The notes: generated from the letters alone by a model not told the origin. A stretch of DNA of 64,000 nucleotides from Epiperipatus broadwayi (GCA_028023455.1 JAQFVV010006634.1:62001-126000); one strand, 5' to 3'; positions 38,163 to 50,962 are shown, counted from the stretch's first letter. Numbers and translations are program-made.

Positions 38163-41100
38163 ACATTTTAATAAAATAATGAAATAAATAAGAAACTTCT
38201 CTTTTATATTGTGGCCATTGACCATCTTTGTCTTTACCTGAAATTTATAGCTGCAATTATTCTTCTATCATTTCAAGAATCAGAACTTTGATTTCACTTT
38301 TTTTAGTTATATTTTTTATAATATATTTTATAGATTGCATATTATATTTGGCCCTTACTTTATCTCAAAGGTTTATTTTCATTTACATATAATTATAATA
38401 ATAGATTTTAGAGTGTTTTGATTTCAGATGTTTTTTTGTATGTATATAATAATCAATACTAATCACTGAAATAATTCATTTTTCCAACAAGTTAATATAA
38501 TGCACCAGTCACTTTATCAAACCACCTAACACAAATAAAATGATCATGTGATCTTGGATCTTAATGAGATGACAATTCTGTCACCGTTATAATTCAGGCT
38601 GAACATCAAGCCATTATACGGCCTTTCACATGTGAGAGACAATTTGCTTTCATTTGTAAAATATTTCGAATTAATAATTTATTGTTGAGTATGAAATAAT
38701 TAAACAAAACAGCGTTTTAAACAATATTAAACCCTGAAATGACCAATAATCCAAAGGATATTAACGTTTAATAAATAAAGTGTAAAATTTGTGAAAACAT
38801 TTTATTTGATTAAGTAAAAAGTTTAATTTAGATAAAAGTATATACATTAAATAAAATAAATTTCACTGTAAGGTTTTATAAAAGCACAATGCTTAAATTT
38901 ATTAAAAAATTGTGAGTTTTCTTTAGTTTAAAATCTAGCATTTATTTTTAAAGTTTTTTTAAAAAAAAATATTGCAAGTTGCTTGCATTTTTAAGAAAAA
39001 AAAATATTATTGACAATGATATTCTTAAAAAGTAAACAATTCCTTAATATAATAATAATAATAATAATTATTTATTATAAGATTCATGTTTTTCACCTGC
39101 AAGAGTTTTATTATAATAATCAAATGGTTTATTGTTTAGTGATTAATAAAATATTTAAAACCAGAAATGTCAGAGCTGGGCCATAACTTATGGACTTTGG
39201 TCTTCAGAGTTTTCCACCTACTAATGCTTCAAACCATGCAGAGAAATAATTTTATTCAATTACCTGAATCGTGAATTATTTATATAATGATTTTATTCAG
39301 CTGAGAATCAAAATTGGATGTTCTAAGTTTGGGCCACTACTTGATCACTAACAAATTGTCAGGATTAACAGAATAGTCAAGTTTTGAAGAGTATTTTGAT
39401 ATATAAATTTGTATTCGCAATAATGCTGTTATTTATTATTGATAATATTTTAATTAATATATAAAATATAATAAACTTAAAAAGGTATGTGTACATCCAC
39501 AATTTTTTATTTTTAATATAACAAATTAAATCAATGTTTTATGTTAAAGTTATTTTTGAATTGATAAATCAGTCTTAAAAACAGAAAACACTTTTTTAGA
39601 AAGAGAAATTGTTATTCATTTTAAAATTGTAATTTTTTAGAATGCATTGTTAAAAAAAAAAATAACGTCCATATTAAAAATAATATTACATCATATTTAT
39701 GGACATTAAAAAATATTATTAATTTTTTGTATTTTTTAAAAAATATATTTTTAATAAAAAGAGAAAATATATAAATTGTAAAAAAATTTATATATTGCTT
39801 CTGCCTAAGATTTTTATGCAATCAGACATTTTTCGCACCAATTGTCACAACGGGATTTATCTCTGCGAAATTGCATTTATATATTTAATTATTTATACAA
39901 AAATTATCATTGTGGTCTTTTTTATTTTTTTAAATTTTGTCAAAGTAATAAAAGATGCAAAATTCTCTGAATTAAAAATACAATAATGCATGGATTTCTT
40001 AATTATAAACAATGTCAAAGCCCTCTCATGCTATCAATGATAGAGGTAAAGGTATTGTGGATTTTTTATTATTGGAATACCCCTTTCTCCAAACACACTT
40101 TTACCACCAATATTTCTCATTCACATACACAAACACTGGCTAGCCTTACTGATAGCATAAGCATAACTTTTTTTTAAATTTTAAGGTTCGCTACTTTTAT
40201 TCTTTTCACTTCTATTTCATTTGATATTATCTGATCTTTAATTCCATATATTACAAACATAAAACTCTCTTCTTAAATAAATTAAATAAAATTATGCTGT
40301 GAAATCAATCTTGTGATTTAGAAGTGATTTTTTTACATCAAGCTTAAGTTTGTTCTCATTTACAACAACACAGTGAATTGGTTATATTTTATTAATATAT
40401 GAAGTAAAAACTGCTTAGTTTTACAAATTATTTAGAATATTAAGACGGTAGATTATCATATTTTTATGACAAATTATTTTTCATGTATTAGTGGTCAATT
40501 TTGCATAGAACATGTAAAACAATTTTACATTCAAATTTTATCATTTTTTACTATAGAATATTTTAGATATTAATATGTTCAATATAATTTTGTAAATCAT
40601 TTGATCAAATAAAAATTGCTTTAAATGTTAAAAAAAACATTAAAGAGATAAAATTAGAAGAATGAAAGGCATTAGCTGTAATTTTGAATGAGGCAATACT
40701 ATCAATAATGAAGTTTTTGTAATAGCATTTGAAGCAGAAGTTTTCTTTTAACATCTAAAATGAATATTTATATTCAGCCTGTAATATAAATTTCATTATC
40801 TGAACGAATATGGAAAGACCTGAACAAAGCTAGTGTAAAAGTAAGGCTTAGCAAAATATAACATGGAAATTGATTATTTAATTTATAGAATTAATTTTAA
40901 TATAAAAAACTCTGATACCATAGAAAGTAGTAATGATAATAAAGATATATTTTTTAATTTTTTTTCTGCATATGTGAATGTCAAGTTTTCTTTTATTAGA
41001 CAAAAATAGTAATTGTAACCAGGAAGTATAATGAATACTATTAAAGCATCACGATTTTTTTTCAGTTTACTAAACATGTTTCCGTTATCAATTTTCTTCA

Positions 41101-41600
41101 GTTATTTATGCAGCCACTTATTATAAGCTTAAATAGTCAAACAATTGACATTAGATAATAGTGCTATAATATTTTTATTGCCAGTCCATTTTTTATTTTT
41201 ATTTTCTCTATGAATTTGTATGAAACCAAGCTAATATTAACACATATATGCATCTAGAAGTCATTTTATACTCCTTTACAATATTCAAGTTAATTGTCTG
41301 AATTTGGAAAAGGAAATTTTAAAGTTTTTGAACCCAAGTCACCTTGATTGCATTGTTATGTAGATCTTCTACCACATTAAAACTGTATGTTTTGCAAACT
41401 TCGTTTTATGTGAACTGAGTAGTAGAAAATAGTAGCATATGACTTTTAGATGCATAAAAAAAACATTAGTTATAGTTTTGAATCGTAAGAGTGCACTAAT
41501 AAAGGCAATGCAACTGTAAATAGATATTACTGAACTATTTTCTATTATTGACTAATTTTAAAATTTTACAATAGATTGTTCAAGAGTAGAAAAAAAAACA
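37863..41600. other. AT-rich DNA with TA tracts, no gene seen
   Basis: Contains TA microsatellites (37949-37971, 38075-38159) and an AAT run (39050-39070). The minus-strand frame at 37863-38225 runs through the TA tract and is an artefact. Sections near 38520-38640 and 39170-39330 are less AT-biased but unrecognised. Confidence 0.5.
38075..38159. repeat. (AT)n microsatellite
   Basis: About 85 bp of pure AT dinucleotides. Confidence 0.97.
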
Positions 41601-41639
41601 TTTACTTTTATGATTGGTTTACATAACTATTTTTAATCA

Positions 41640-42444
41640 AACTCATCTTTCAGATAAACAAATAATGAATTGAATAATAATAAAAATAAAATTTGATTTA
41701 CAGTGGAGAAAGAGATAAATGGATTAAAATATTTAGATATTTTTTTATAAAAAGAGGAATTATAAATAAAATTAGTGGTTACTCATTATATTAAAGATAG
41801 AAAAAATAGAGGTTTAATTGATCCAAAGTTATATCAGCCAGGTGTCAAAAAGTAGGGGTTTGAAGAAATTTAAATTAAAAAAATAATAAACTTGCATTAG
41901 ATAAGAAAGAGATATATGTTGGTTATGTTACAATAGGATATAAAAAAAAGGTAATTAAAAATATTTTTAGAAATAAAAATATAAATAGTAAAAATAAGTA
42001 TAATAAAAAGAAATATAAAGATTGTAAGTGGATGTTTATTCTATATTCAAGGAGAGTCTATAAAAAAGTTAGTAATAGAGAAATTACCAGAATATGTAAG
42101 AATAGCTTGGGAAATTATCAAGTCTTTGAGTAAATGGTTATGTAATACAAATAGAGTGAATGGTATTAATAGTAAGATGGAAATGATTTATAAAAGTTAA
42201 TGTAAAAATTATAATAATATATATAGAACAAACAGGAAGAATGATAAGTAAAAGAGGGAAAGAACATGTTAGAGCAATTAATAGGAAGGGTATTAGGTCA
42301 AGATCATATATAATTATTTAGATACTGATCCTAAAATGGTATGTAAAAAGAATACTATAGTTATAAAATATGTTAAAGATTATTGAAAAAGATTATGTTA
42401 TAAAACTTTATACATTGAGAAAAATTTGGATAGATGTGTAAATA
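41640..42444 (+). pseudogene. Decayed Penelope-like element (RT end + GIY-YIG)
   Basis: Frames are broken but motifs follow each other in the order expected for Penelope-like elements. 'VEKEINGLKYLDIFL' (about 41704-41748) fits the late reverse transcriptase block E-E-NGL-FLD. 'IYIEQTGRMISKRGKEHVRA' (about 42218-42277) fits the YIGQTGR...R..EH core of a GIY-YIG nuclease, with G replaced by E in this copy. 'YKTLYIEKNLD' (42400-42432) fits the C-terminal E-x-x-I segment. It is unlike the 31-33 kb element in sequence, so it is another lineage. A Tigger-like transposon begins directly after it at 42445, possibly inserted into its 3' end. Confidence 0.55.
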
Positions 42445-43447
42445 CACCTGGGTCTCATTTTACGTGGGTTTATTTAATGCGATTTTGAAGTTACACGATT
42501 AATGTTTCTTTGGAAGTCAAACTCCGATAATGCCCTATTACTTTAAATAATAAATTTCATGCACTTACATCATATTGAAAGTAATAGCACATTATTAGAA
42601 TTCGACTTTCATCTTAGTAATTTCAATATTTTCATTGCTTTATAATAGTAAGATTTTATGCAATAATGAAATTAAAATCATGATTTCCACATTTTATGAA
42701 TACCCACATTAAATTTTACAAGATTATAATGTAAATTTGTTCAAACATTGTGCGTGTTAATTTTGCATTTTAAATCACATTCTGTTTTTGCTTTTTAAAA
42801 AAGAACATAATCAATTATTAATCATTTAGTGTCAGCAAGTTTATTTTTAATTATTTTCTTATTAATGACACTAATCATGAATGTGCTCTGAAATTCCAAT
42901 GGGAGCTAAATGGTTGTATGTCTGGATATCGTGAGCTTCATAAACAATTAATAAAATCATCATCTCAAAGATTAATTACTAATTACATTGTCACCAGAAA
43001 ACTATTAACACAACATGAGAGTGAAGTTGGTGCTAGTTGTATTTCCTCTTGTGAAGAATCTGATTTTTTACCAGTTTGCAAACGAACCTGTTTATCGGCA
43101 AGTAGCGATAATATTTAAAACGTGTATAAAAAATGTAAATTACTGTACTGTAAATTATGCATAAAAATATATTGTTTTGAATAAAATTAAATATTATAGT
43201 TAAAAAAAGTTTGTCTTGTATCAATTTTTTTCAAATTTGAAAGTTTTTATTAGTCATATTTTATTTCCTTATTTTTTTTGTGTGAATTTTAAAGTAATTT
43301 TACATTGGTGCTTTGCTTTTATGTGATTTTTGAAAAATCACAGTCTGTATGCCCCCTTTTTCAAGGTAAGTTACATCTATTTTTGTGTGATTTCTTTTGC
43401 GCATGTTTTCTGAGGAACCTGTCTATCACATAAAACAAGACCAGATG
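42445..43447 (+). mobile_element. Tigger/pogo-like DNA transposon, internally deleted
   Basis: The left end CACCTGGGTCTCATTTTACG and right end (...TAAAACAAGACCAGATG) are terminal inverted repeats, flanked by TA on both sides (42443-42444 and 43448-43449), as in Tc1/mariner/pogo elements. Its length of 1003 bp is too short for a full transposase. A 66-codon frame at 42918-43118 ('YRELHKQLIKSSSQRLITNY') resembles the extreme C-terminus of Tigger transposases, which end in a basic Q-I-F segment. The DDE catalytic domain is absent. A nested palindrome lies at 42513-42610. The ends match the copy at 47425-48786 in inverted orientation. Confidence 0.75.
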
Positions 43448-45026
43448 TATAGTTAAAGATTCATCAAATTAGGTGGATAATGGTATTATTAGATAATTTG
43501 AAGATTTAAAAATTATGGTAAAATTGTGAATGAGTGTTTATGAAAAAAGGGGAGAGGAGAATATTTATTTATTTGTATAAGTATATAAAAATACATGTAT
43601 ATGTATTTATATAGTTTTAAAAAAAATATTTTTTAAAATATTATTTAATTATAAATTTATATGTATAATGTTAATTATATTGTTGAAGATAAAATAATGC
43701 CCAATAGGTGAAGTAAATGTAATTAATAGGTCATGTGATGTATAAAACATTATATCTTGAAAAGGTCTCCATAAGGATGAAAGCCAGATTGATAATTAAA
43801 TAATCGTAAATATAATTAGTTGTTTGTTTCAATCTTATTTAGATTGGTTGTTATATTACGTATATATCTACAACAACATTGTGGACAAATAATTTTTATG
43901 CTGAATATTTGACGATTATATATATATGATTGGGAAAATAAACAGATTTTTTCAAAGGAAAATTTATTTAATGAAGAGACTTCATGAAGCTTATTTATCT
44001 GTGAGGCATAATTTATTTTTTTATTTTTAAAACAATTTAAATGAGTGAAAAGCCAACAATAATATTAACATTTTCTTCAATGATACTTATGACTTTTTAT
44101 AAGCACATTGGTTTCAGAAGGGTTTTGAAAAAAAGCAGCTGCTTCTTATTGGATAATATTCTTCCATTGATACTATAAAAATGACTGTTTTGTTGCAGAA
44201 ATTAATGAAGAATATCGATAAGAATAAAAGCGTATGAAGTACATCATTAAAAATATAGATATTAATTGTAGGAAATTGGATAATATTCTTATCAAAATTT
44301 TAAATCCCACATTAGTTTGACAATCAGAAAAAAATGTTTAAACAAAACAGTAAAAATGTATATAGTGTAAATTAGTTTTTTTTTCTTATATAAAACCAGG
44401 TGTTTCAGCGTATTAACTATATACTCACAGATCATATTATGATTGAGACCATTATAAACCAAAGAAAATGTATCTACTTCTTTTTCTCTATCATCAAATA
44501 TGGATTCTTTTTTTTCCTACATTATTTTAATAAAATATATTTTATTAATTCCAATATTCTATATTTATTTATTTATTTAAAGTATATTCTTTATTAATAA
44601 CACAAAATTTATATACACTTTTTATAAATAAACCACATGGTTTAACTATCAGATATACATAATAATTATTTTACTCTACTTTAAAAACACTACCCTATAC
44701 AAATGCATCACTATATATCCAGGTCTTCTATAAATATTTTGATTTAGATTATCAATCCCACACTTCACATAGTGTCGGCATACATCCACACCATATTTTG
44801 ACCATAATATTCTTTGGTAGGTATCTTAGGCATTGATTAAAGTATTTGCTCCAATCTTTATCTACTTTTTTTAACCAGTTATACTTTTTATTCTATATTT
44901 ATAGTCGCTGTTCACATCATAAATACAGAACCATAACAATAAAATAATATCTACCTCTTATTTCCATTACTTTATATTTACTTCATTCTATATATAATTG
45001 ATTTTGATTATACTATCTCTGTTCTG
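43448..45026. other. AT-rich DNA, no gene recognised
   Basis: The first 400 bp may be the 3' end of the Penelope-like relic interrupted by the transposon. The stretch 44700-45000 is less AT-rich but gives no motif on either strand. Confidence 0.45.
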
Positions 45027-45660
45027 TAATTTTCACTACATGAGTCAATGATAAAAATATATGTAAGAGATTGTGATGTGGGAAAACTGATGGGTGCTGG
45101 TTTAGCATAAAATATGAATATTGGGGATATTACATTTTTTCAATGTCTTTGATAATATATATTTTCCACAAGGTGCTAAAAGTGGATAGAAACCAGTCCC
45201 TATCTTACAAGAGAGTGGTGTAAATAAAAATTACACTACAAAATATTATTGATTAAGTGAATAATTTCTAGTCTAATGAATGACTAATAAAAATTATTAG
45301 TATGCTTCCAACAAGTAGCTTGTGTCAAGCAATAAGTTTGACATGTCAATTAAACAATAGTAATCACCTATCTTTATATACTGAACAATGATAAAGATAT
45401 ATGTAAGAGAATATAATATGCGCCAATTGATGAATGCTGGTTCAGTATGAAATGTGCATTTTGGAAATCGTACATCATTTTCACATGTGTTTTGTTATAT
45501 GTTTATAATTACATCCACAAGATGTTAAAAGTAGGTATAACTATTCCCTATCTTGGGTGAGAGTTATGTAGTGAAAATTACACTACAGAAATATTATTAA
45601 TTAAATAGATAATCTCTAGACTAGTGAATGAGTTATAAAAAATATTAATTATCTTGATTA
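45027..45660 (+). repeat. Tandem S4 repeat units (~343-bp period)
   Basis: Units begin near 45046 and 45389 with 'caatgataaa.atatatgta' and share 'tgctggtt.ag.atgaaat', 'ttttca', 'gttaaaagt', 'cctatctt', 'gagag' and 'aattacactac'. The second half matches the arms of the 6.5-7.8 kb inverted repeat. The first half shares 'ctggtt.agcatgaaat' with family S1, so S1 and S4 share a module. Confidence 0.75.
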
Positions 45661-46359
45661 TTTTTTAATATTTTATATTTGAAAAATAAACAATTAATAC
45701 TCTCCTATCATTACATAAATCACATCTACATTACAAAATCTTACTTTACTTTATTTCTAGCTACATTATCTAATATCCAGAATTACAACTCTTGCATCAA
45801 ACAATATGTTTCATTTAATGTTATTGTAAATCTTTTATAACTTAAATATATTTTTATATAACTCAAACTATTTTTAGATATATAAAATAAACTTTTTATT
45901 TTAATCAACTTATCTATCTTCTCTTTTATCATTATAATTCTATACTTGAAATATATTCTCTGTGCTGCATTTCATTTTTTTTTTTAAATATATCAATTTA
46001 AAAAATCATTCTAGTTTATGCATCTATGCTCAAGGCATGTCATTTCATGAATTGTGCTATAAATAAAAATCAGAATATGAAAAAAAAAATATTGTTTAAT
46101 TAAACAATTATATGCATATAGGGTATTATAAAGATTGTATTAATAGTATATTTCAAAATAAATATGATAGTGGATTTAAAATTTAAATCTGGTTAAAGAA
46201 AAATTGATAAAAAATTAAAACTTTTATATTTTTTGAAGTAACTAATACTTATGCTAAGCTTAAACATCTGTTAGATACTAAAATTACTATTTTGGGATGT
46301 TAACTAGTTATGTTACTATAGATGCATGAAAATTTCTTAAAAATATTTTCTTTTTTTGC
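45661..46359. other. AT-rich DNA, no gene seen
   Basis: No recognisable coding or repeat signal. Confidence 0.6.
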
Positions 46360-46461
46360 ATATGTCATGGCATTGGCCAGGAGGCAAACCTGCAACAACC
46401 ATCTGCAACCAACTACTTGCTTGCAAGGCCGCTGCACTGACCTCTCCACTAACAATGCTTG
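46360..46461 (-). mobile_element. tRNA-derived SINE (family T, long subtype)
   Basis: On the minus strand: 'caagcattgttagtggagag' then 'gtcagtgcagcggccttgca', an 18-bp longer middle than in the 29.9-kb copy, and 'caggtttgcctcctggcc' as a decayed T-arm. The tail 'catgacatatgc' corresponds to the shared 'gacacatg' end. More diverged than the 29.9-kb copy. Confidence 0.85.
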
Positions 46462-47424
46462 ACAACGAATATCTTTTGGATAAAAATAAGTTTTAATTTT
46501 TTAACAATGATTGTATTGTTAAGACTTGATTAAAAAAACATATAGTACCCTCTGCTTGACTAAATAATAAGCAATAGACAGTAACTGAAAGACTTATAAA
46601 ACAATTAATAGCCTAAACTTACAAATGCAATAAAGATATTTATAAATTAAGACTACACTAGACTACTGAATAAAACATTTAGGTCTAAAAATCACTTTTT
46701 AAACAATGGATAGCATTCTATCTATATAATAATACCAACAGTATTTTGAATAGATAAGAAAAAATAGTCTTTTGATCATCATTTAAATAATATATAGGTT
46801 TTGAATTGTCCATGTTTTATGACATAACCATCTTGGATGAAATCAAATCTAAATAATTTAGATTATTATTTAGATTATGAGCCTCTTTGTTATATTACAA
46901 AGCAAGCATAAAATGATCATTTACACTTGCTTTTTTGAAACTTATAGAGATTGCATATCCATCAATTATATAATTTAGGGAGAACTTCAAATCAAATATA
47001 GATAAACACAGTTCCTTCAATATCATTAAACATTAAACATCCCATGGTAGAAATATTTTCTACTCATTTTAGAACCTTTGTAATTTTACTCTAAATTATA
47101 TAATTTGTTACATTTAAAATTATTGATAAGTTCCAAAAAAAGCATATTCCAATTATCATTCTACGTTAGCTTTGCATTCTAATGAAAAGACACACTGTTA
47201 TTAATAATATTTGGGAAAGTTATCACTTCTGGTGTTTTACATATAATTTAAAATGGTAATATATTTAATGGATCTTTCAGATGAAAATTTTTAATACATG
47301 GAGTTTTATATTTATAATTATTTAACTAGAAAACTCTTACTCAGACAGCAATCAATCAAGGTTAAAAGTCTAAACCTGAAAAAGAGAGAAAATTGTTTAG
47401 TAAACTATACAGTATTTCAAATTA
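46462..47424. other. AT-rich DNA, no gene seen
   Basis: Nothing recognised on either strand. Confidence 0.55.
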
Positions 47425-48786
47425 CACCTGGGTCTCATTTTATGCAGTAGATAGGTTCCTCAGAAAATGTGCACAAAAGAAATTGCACAAAAATAGACTT
47501 AACTTACCTTGAAAAATGGGGAATAGGTACTGTAATTTTCAAAAATTGCATAAAAGCAAAGCAACAACATAAAATTAGTTTAACATTCACATAAAAAAAT
47601 AAGTAAATAAAATACGATAATAAAAAATTTCAAATTTGAAAAAAATTGATACAAAACAAACTTTTTTACTTTTTTTATTAACTACAGTATTTAATTTTAT
47701 TCAAAACAATATATTTTTATGCATAATTTACAGCATTTTACATTTTTTCATACATGTACAGTATTTTAATCATTATCACTATTTGATGATATGCAGATTC
47801 ATTTGTGAATTAGTAAAACATCAGATTCATCACAAGAGGAAATACAACTAGTGCCAACTTCATTTTTTTAGTTGCTCTTATAGTGGATTCCTCTAAACTA
47901 AAATGTTTTCAATCACTGTTGATCTTCCCATTTTGTTAAGCGATCTAAAATTGAAATTTTTGTTTCCAAAGAAATTCATTTTCTTTGGTGTTTTTACCTC
48001 TCCATTAGGGTAAAATAAAAGTTTAAAATAAAAATAATAACTTAGACTTACAATAATAAAAAGACACCTACTCACCACTGTTGGGAAAAATCTAATTAAA
48101 ACTAATGATTAAAAATTAAATTCTTATTTTTGTCTTTAATTTTCAATTCCGTTTAAAAATCAAATTTTATTGTTTCACATCAAATTAATTTCAGATTACA
48201 TTGCATAATTTTTAAATTGTTAATTACAATTAAAAATCAGATTTTAATTTTTAATTGTCAAATTTAATTGTGCCCACCCTATTACTCACCTTTTAAAAAT
48301 AAACTTGTGGATACTAAATGATTAATTGATTACATATTCTTTTTTTAAAAAGCAAAAATAGAATGTGATTTAAAATGCAAAAACAACAATGTGCATAGTA
48401 TAGACATCTATAACGTTTGAACAGATTTACATTATAATCTTGTAAAATTTAATGTATGTATAGAAAATGGGGAAATTCTGATTTTAAGTAAATTATGAAC
48501 TTTTTTATTGCATAAAATCTAATACAGTACTATTATAAAGTGCTGGAAATATTGAAATTATTAGATGGAAGTTGAACTCTGATAATGCACTGTTACTTTA
48601 AATATGACATGTGAGTGTGTGAAATTTATAATATTTGAAGTAATAGCACATTATCAGAGCTTGACTTCTGATCTAATAATTTTTATCACATAAAAGAAAA
48701 CCGCATACAAAAATATTAAGAAGAAACATGAATCACATAACTTCAAAATTTCATTAAATAAATCCACATAAAACATGACCTGGGTA
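47425..48786 (-). mobile_element. Tigger/pogo-like DNA transposon, second copy, inverted
   Basis: It starts CACCTGGGTCTCATTTTATG after TA (47423-47424) and ends with 'acataaaacatgacctggg' near 48784, again next to TA. The internal sequence at 47450-47640 is the reverse complement of the 3' part of the 42-kb copy ('aggttcctcagaaaatgtg', 'cttaccttgaaaaatgggg'), so it lies in the opposite orientation. It is about 360 bp longer, because of AT-rich sequence around 48060-48290 absent from the first copy. The short nested palindrome is present too (48568-48669). There is no intact transposase. Confidence 0.75.
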
Positions 48787-49513
48787 TATATTTATATATA
48801 GTAAGTTATGATACCTAATCTTAATGGTGCTTCTATCATTACAATTTAGAAATTGAAGGAGATTGAAAGTCTGCAATAATTATTCTAAAGTGTATTACAA
48901 TATTCTATATCAAAATATTTTCAATGATTTATAATTAGTTGTTTTTAATATTTTCAATGATTTTATAGAATAAATTGCTTCTTTTATTGATAAGTAATCA
49001 ACAAAAACTGATTGCAATTTCAGAAAATCAATAACATTATAGATATATATTATTTTTGGCAAGAAAATGTCATGAGTAAAAATCTAATTTATAAATCATT
49101 TTTAATTTTCTGTTATACCATTGGATACAGTTATTTATAAAGATTTGTAACAATATGCAAAATAGCTCACGGTTGACAAAAATTTGTTAATACATATAGC
49201 TTCTCTATTAATGTCATAAGTATTATTAAATGCTAGTCAAAATGTAAAAGATTTATAGTGAAAATTTATGATAATAGAGATGCAAACTAGTTGTATTTTT
49301 ATTTCATAATATTATGATATTTGTATTAATAGCATTTTAAAGATATCTTTTAAAAATAATAATATATGATTTATGTTTGGTAGAGTTTTTAAAATCTAAA
49401 TTATTTTAACAAGCTAAACAAGAATGTAATTTTTGGGGTTTTTGGATTTTCAATATGCCAATAGTTGTACTATTCTTTCAATTCAAAAAATGATACACAA
49501 AATACTTTTAAGT
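48787..49513. other. AT-rich DNA, no gene seen
   Basis: No signal recognised. Confidence 0.6.
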
Positions 49514-49620
49514 CAAGCGTTGTTAGCCAAGAGGTCAGCACAGCTGCCTTGCAAGCAAGCAGTTGATTGCAGACAGTTGTTGTGGGTTCACCTCCCGGCC
49601 AGAATTCTTGCTGAAAATAA
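49514..49620 (+). mobile_element. tRNA-derived SINE (family T, long subtype)
   Basis: 'caagcgttgttagccaagag' (tRNA 5' part, box A), 'gctgccttgcaagcaagcag', then 'gttgtgggttcacctcccgg' (T-arm, box B). The long middle is shared with the copy at 46360. The 121-codon frame over this region is an accident of the SINE and its flank. Confidence 0.88.
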
Positions 49621-50489
49621 TTCAGATCTTTATGGCTTACATTATTATCAGTTAGTGAATCAGTTTAATTATCTTGGATCATTCAAATATATCTCAGACT
49701 TTAATATGATTTTATTATATTTATCATGTTCAAATATAAGTTATTATATTGACCTAATTAGTTTAACAAAATTAATTGCATATGGGATTTTTAATTAACA
49801 ATATTTCCTGTATGGAAATAAGCTAGAAATTTCTACCAACAAAGGTATTAAAATATTTTATTTAAGATTATTCTAAAACTAAGATGACAAAACATTTTTA
49901 TGTTTTAATTAATATAAGACATTAATTTAGCATTTTATGCATACTTTAACAATAATGTTAAAGTGTTACTTTGAGAGTTCTATTTCAAACCATTTTATAA
50001 AAAAAAAAACAATTGGATAGACATGTATATCTGTGACATTTAAAACATTTAAAGTCTGATGAAAATAGCTTTAATTAAAAAAAGTTAAGAGATTATTTAA
50101 AGATAACCTTTAACTCAACTCCTATATAAATAATGACATCTTCCTTACTAGAAGTGAGGGCTGACTCATATTACAACACTATGTTTTTGTCCTATATAAA
50201 CTAAACCAGTACTTACCTGACGAAACCATTTTAATTTAAAACCCATTATATTCTATGTAGGAACAGCAAGATACTAATTTTTAGACAACTATTAGATGGT
50301 AAATTTATTTGGCAATGGGGTTCTTCAATGAAAAAAAAAACCCGTTAAGGACTAAATATGTCAATATTCACCTATCCCTAAACTTGAGTTTTAAGTTATA
50401 AATACTGTCACTTGTGATATATTCTGATCTTATTAGGTTAAACCTAATTATTATTTAAAAATAAGGTATTATTTTTCTCACTCTTTCTC
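49621..50489. other. AT-rich DNA, no gene seen
   Basis: No coding or repeat signal recognised. Confidence 0.6.
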
Positions 50490-50740
50490 TATACACATCT
50501 AAAATTGAGAAAGAAACTACTTTTTGCTCAAGTGCTAGAACACTCTCTTATCAATAATTGTTTTAAAATAGTAAATGATTCACTTATAGTTAGAGTTTAT
50601 TCTTTAAATGAACCAACAAGTATCGATTGTGCCTAAATTAAGACTTGAACTTATTATGAATCTGATTTTTAAATCTGTATATTACTGGTACAAGTTCAGT
50701 TTATATATCATATGATTGAGAAAGATTCTCATTTCTAACT
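50490..50740 (-). mobile_element. tRNA-like SINE, family S2, single copy
   Basis: On the minus strand a decayed tRNA-like head ('atataaactgaacttgtacc' ... 'aagttcaagtc') is followed by a body and a tail with 'aaaacaattattgataagag' and 'gttctagcac'. This gives the order head, body, tail of family S2, whose tail is duplicated in the 3.5-kb fold-back. Confidence 0.7.
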
Positions 50741-50780
50741 ACCTGCAATAGTAAATATAACATACATAAAATGTTTTAAA

Positions 50781-50962
50781 AAACATTTTTAATATCTGCA
50801 GCTGAAAATGTTTTATTATTATTTGCTTTTAGATACAGCTGAGCATGTTTTTGGTGTAGTACACCAGAATAATAGAGTTACAATTCTGGTGTACTACATA
50901 TGCTCAGTTGCACCTGAAAATAAATTATAAAATCTTTTCAGTTGTGGGCATTACAAACATTT
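50781..50962. mobile_element. ~180-bp hairpin (MITE-like)
   Basis: The core 'gtgtagtacaccagaat' (50855-50871) pairs with 'attctggtgtactac' (50883-50897), and pairing continues outwards through 'gagcatg/atgctc', 'cagctgaaaa/ttttcagttg' to 'aacatttttaat'. No coding capacity. The family is not otherwise seen in the window. Confidence 0.8.

Noticed and set aside
37863-38225. 120-codon minus-strand frame
   Set aside because: Runs through an AT microsatellite, and the Ile-Tyr run is a repeat artefact.
43740-43870. Hammerhead ribozyme downstream of the Penelope-like relic
   Set aside because: Penelope-like elements can carry hammerhead motifs, and 'ggatgaaagcc' drew attention, but the required CTGATGA and the paired stems could not be found.
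44700-45000. Decayed retroelement on the minus strand
   Set aside because: Composition is less AT-biased, but no reverse transcriptase, integrase or endonuclease motif could be read in any frame.
47636-47851. Similar frames at 47636-47851 (+) and 43033-43224 (-) as conserved proteins
   Set aside because: Their similarity comes from the shared Tigger-like DNA. The coding strand of the transposon is the opposite one.
49433-49798. 121-codon open frame as a gene
   Set aside because: The central part is the tRNA-derived SINE at 49514-49620, and the rest is unremarkable AT-rich DNA.
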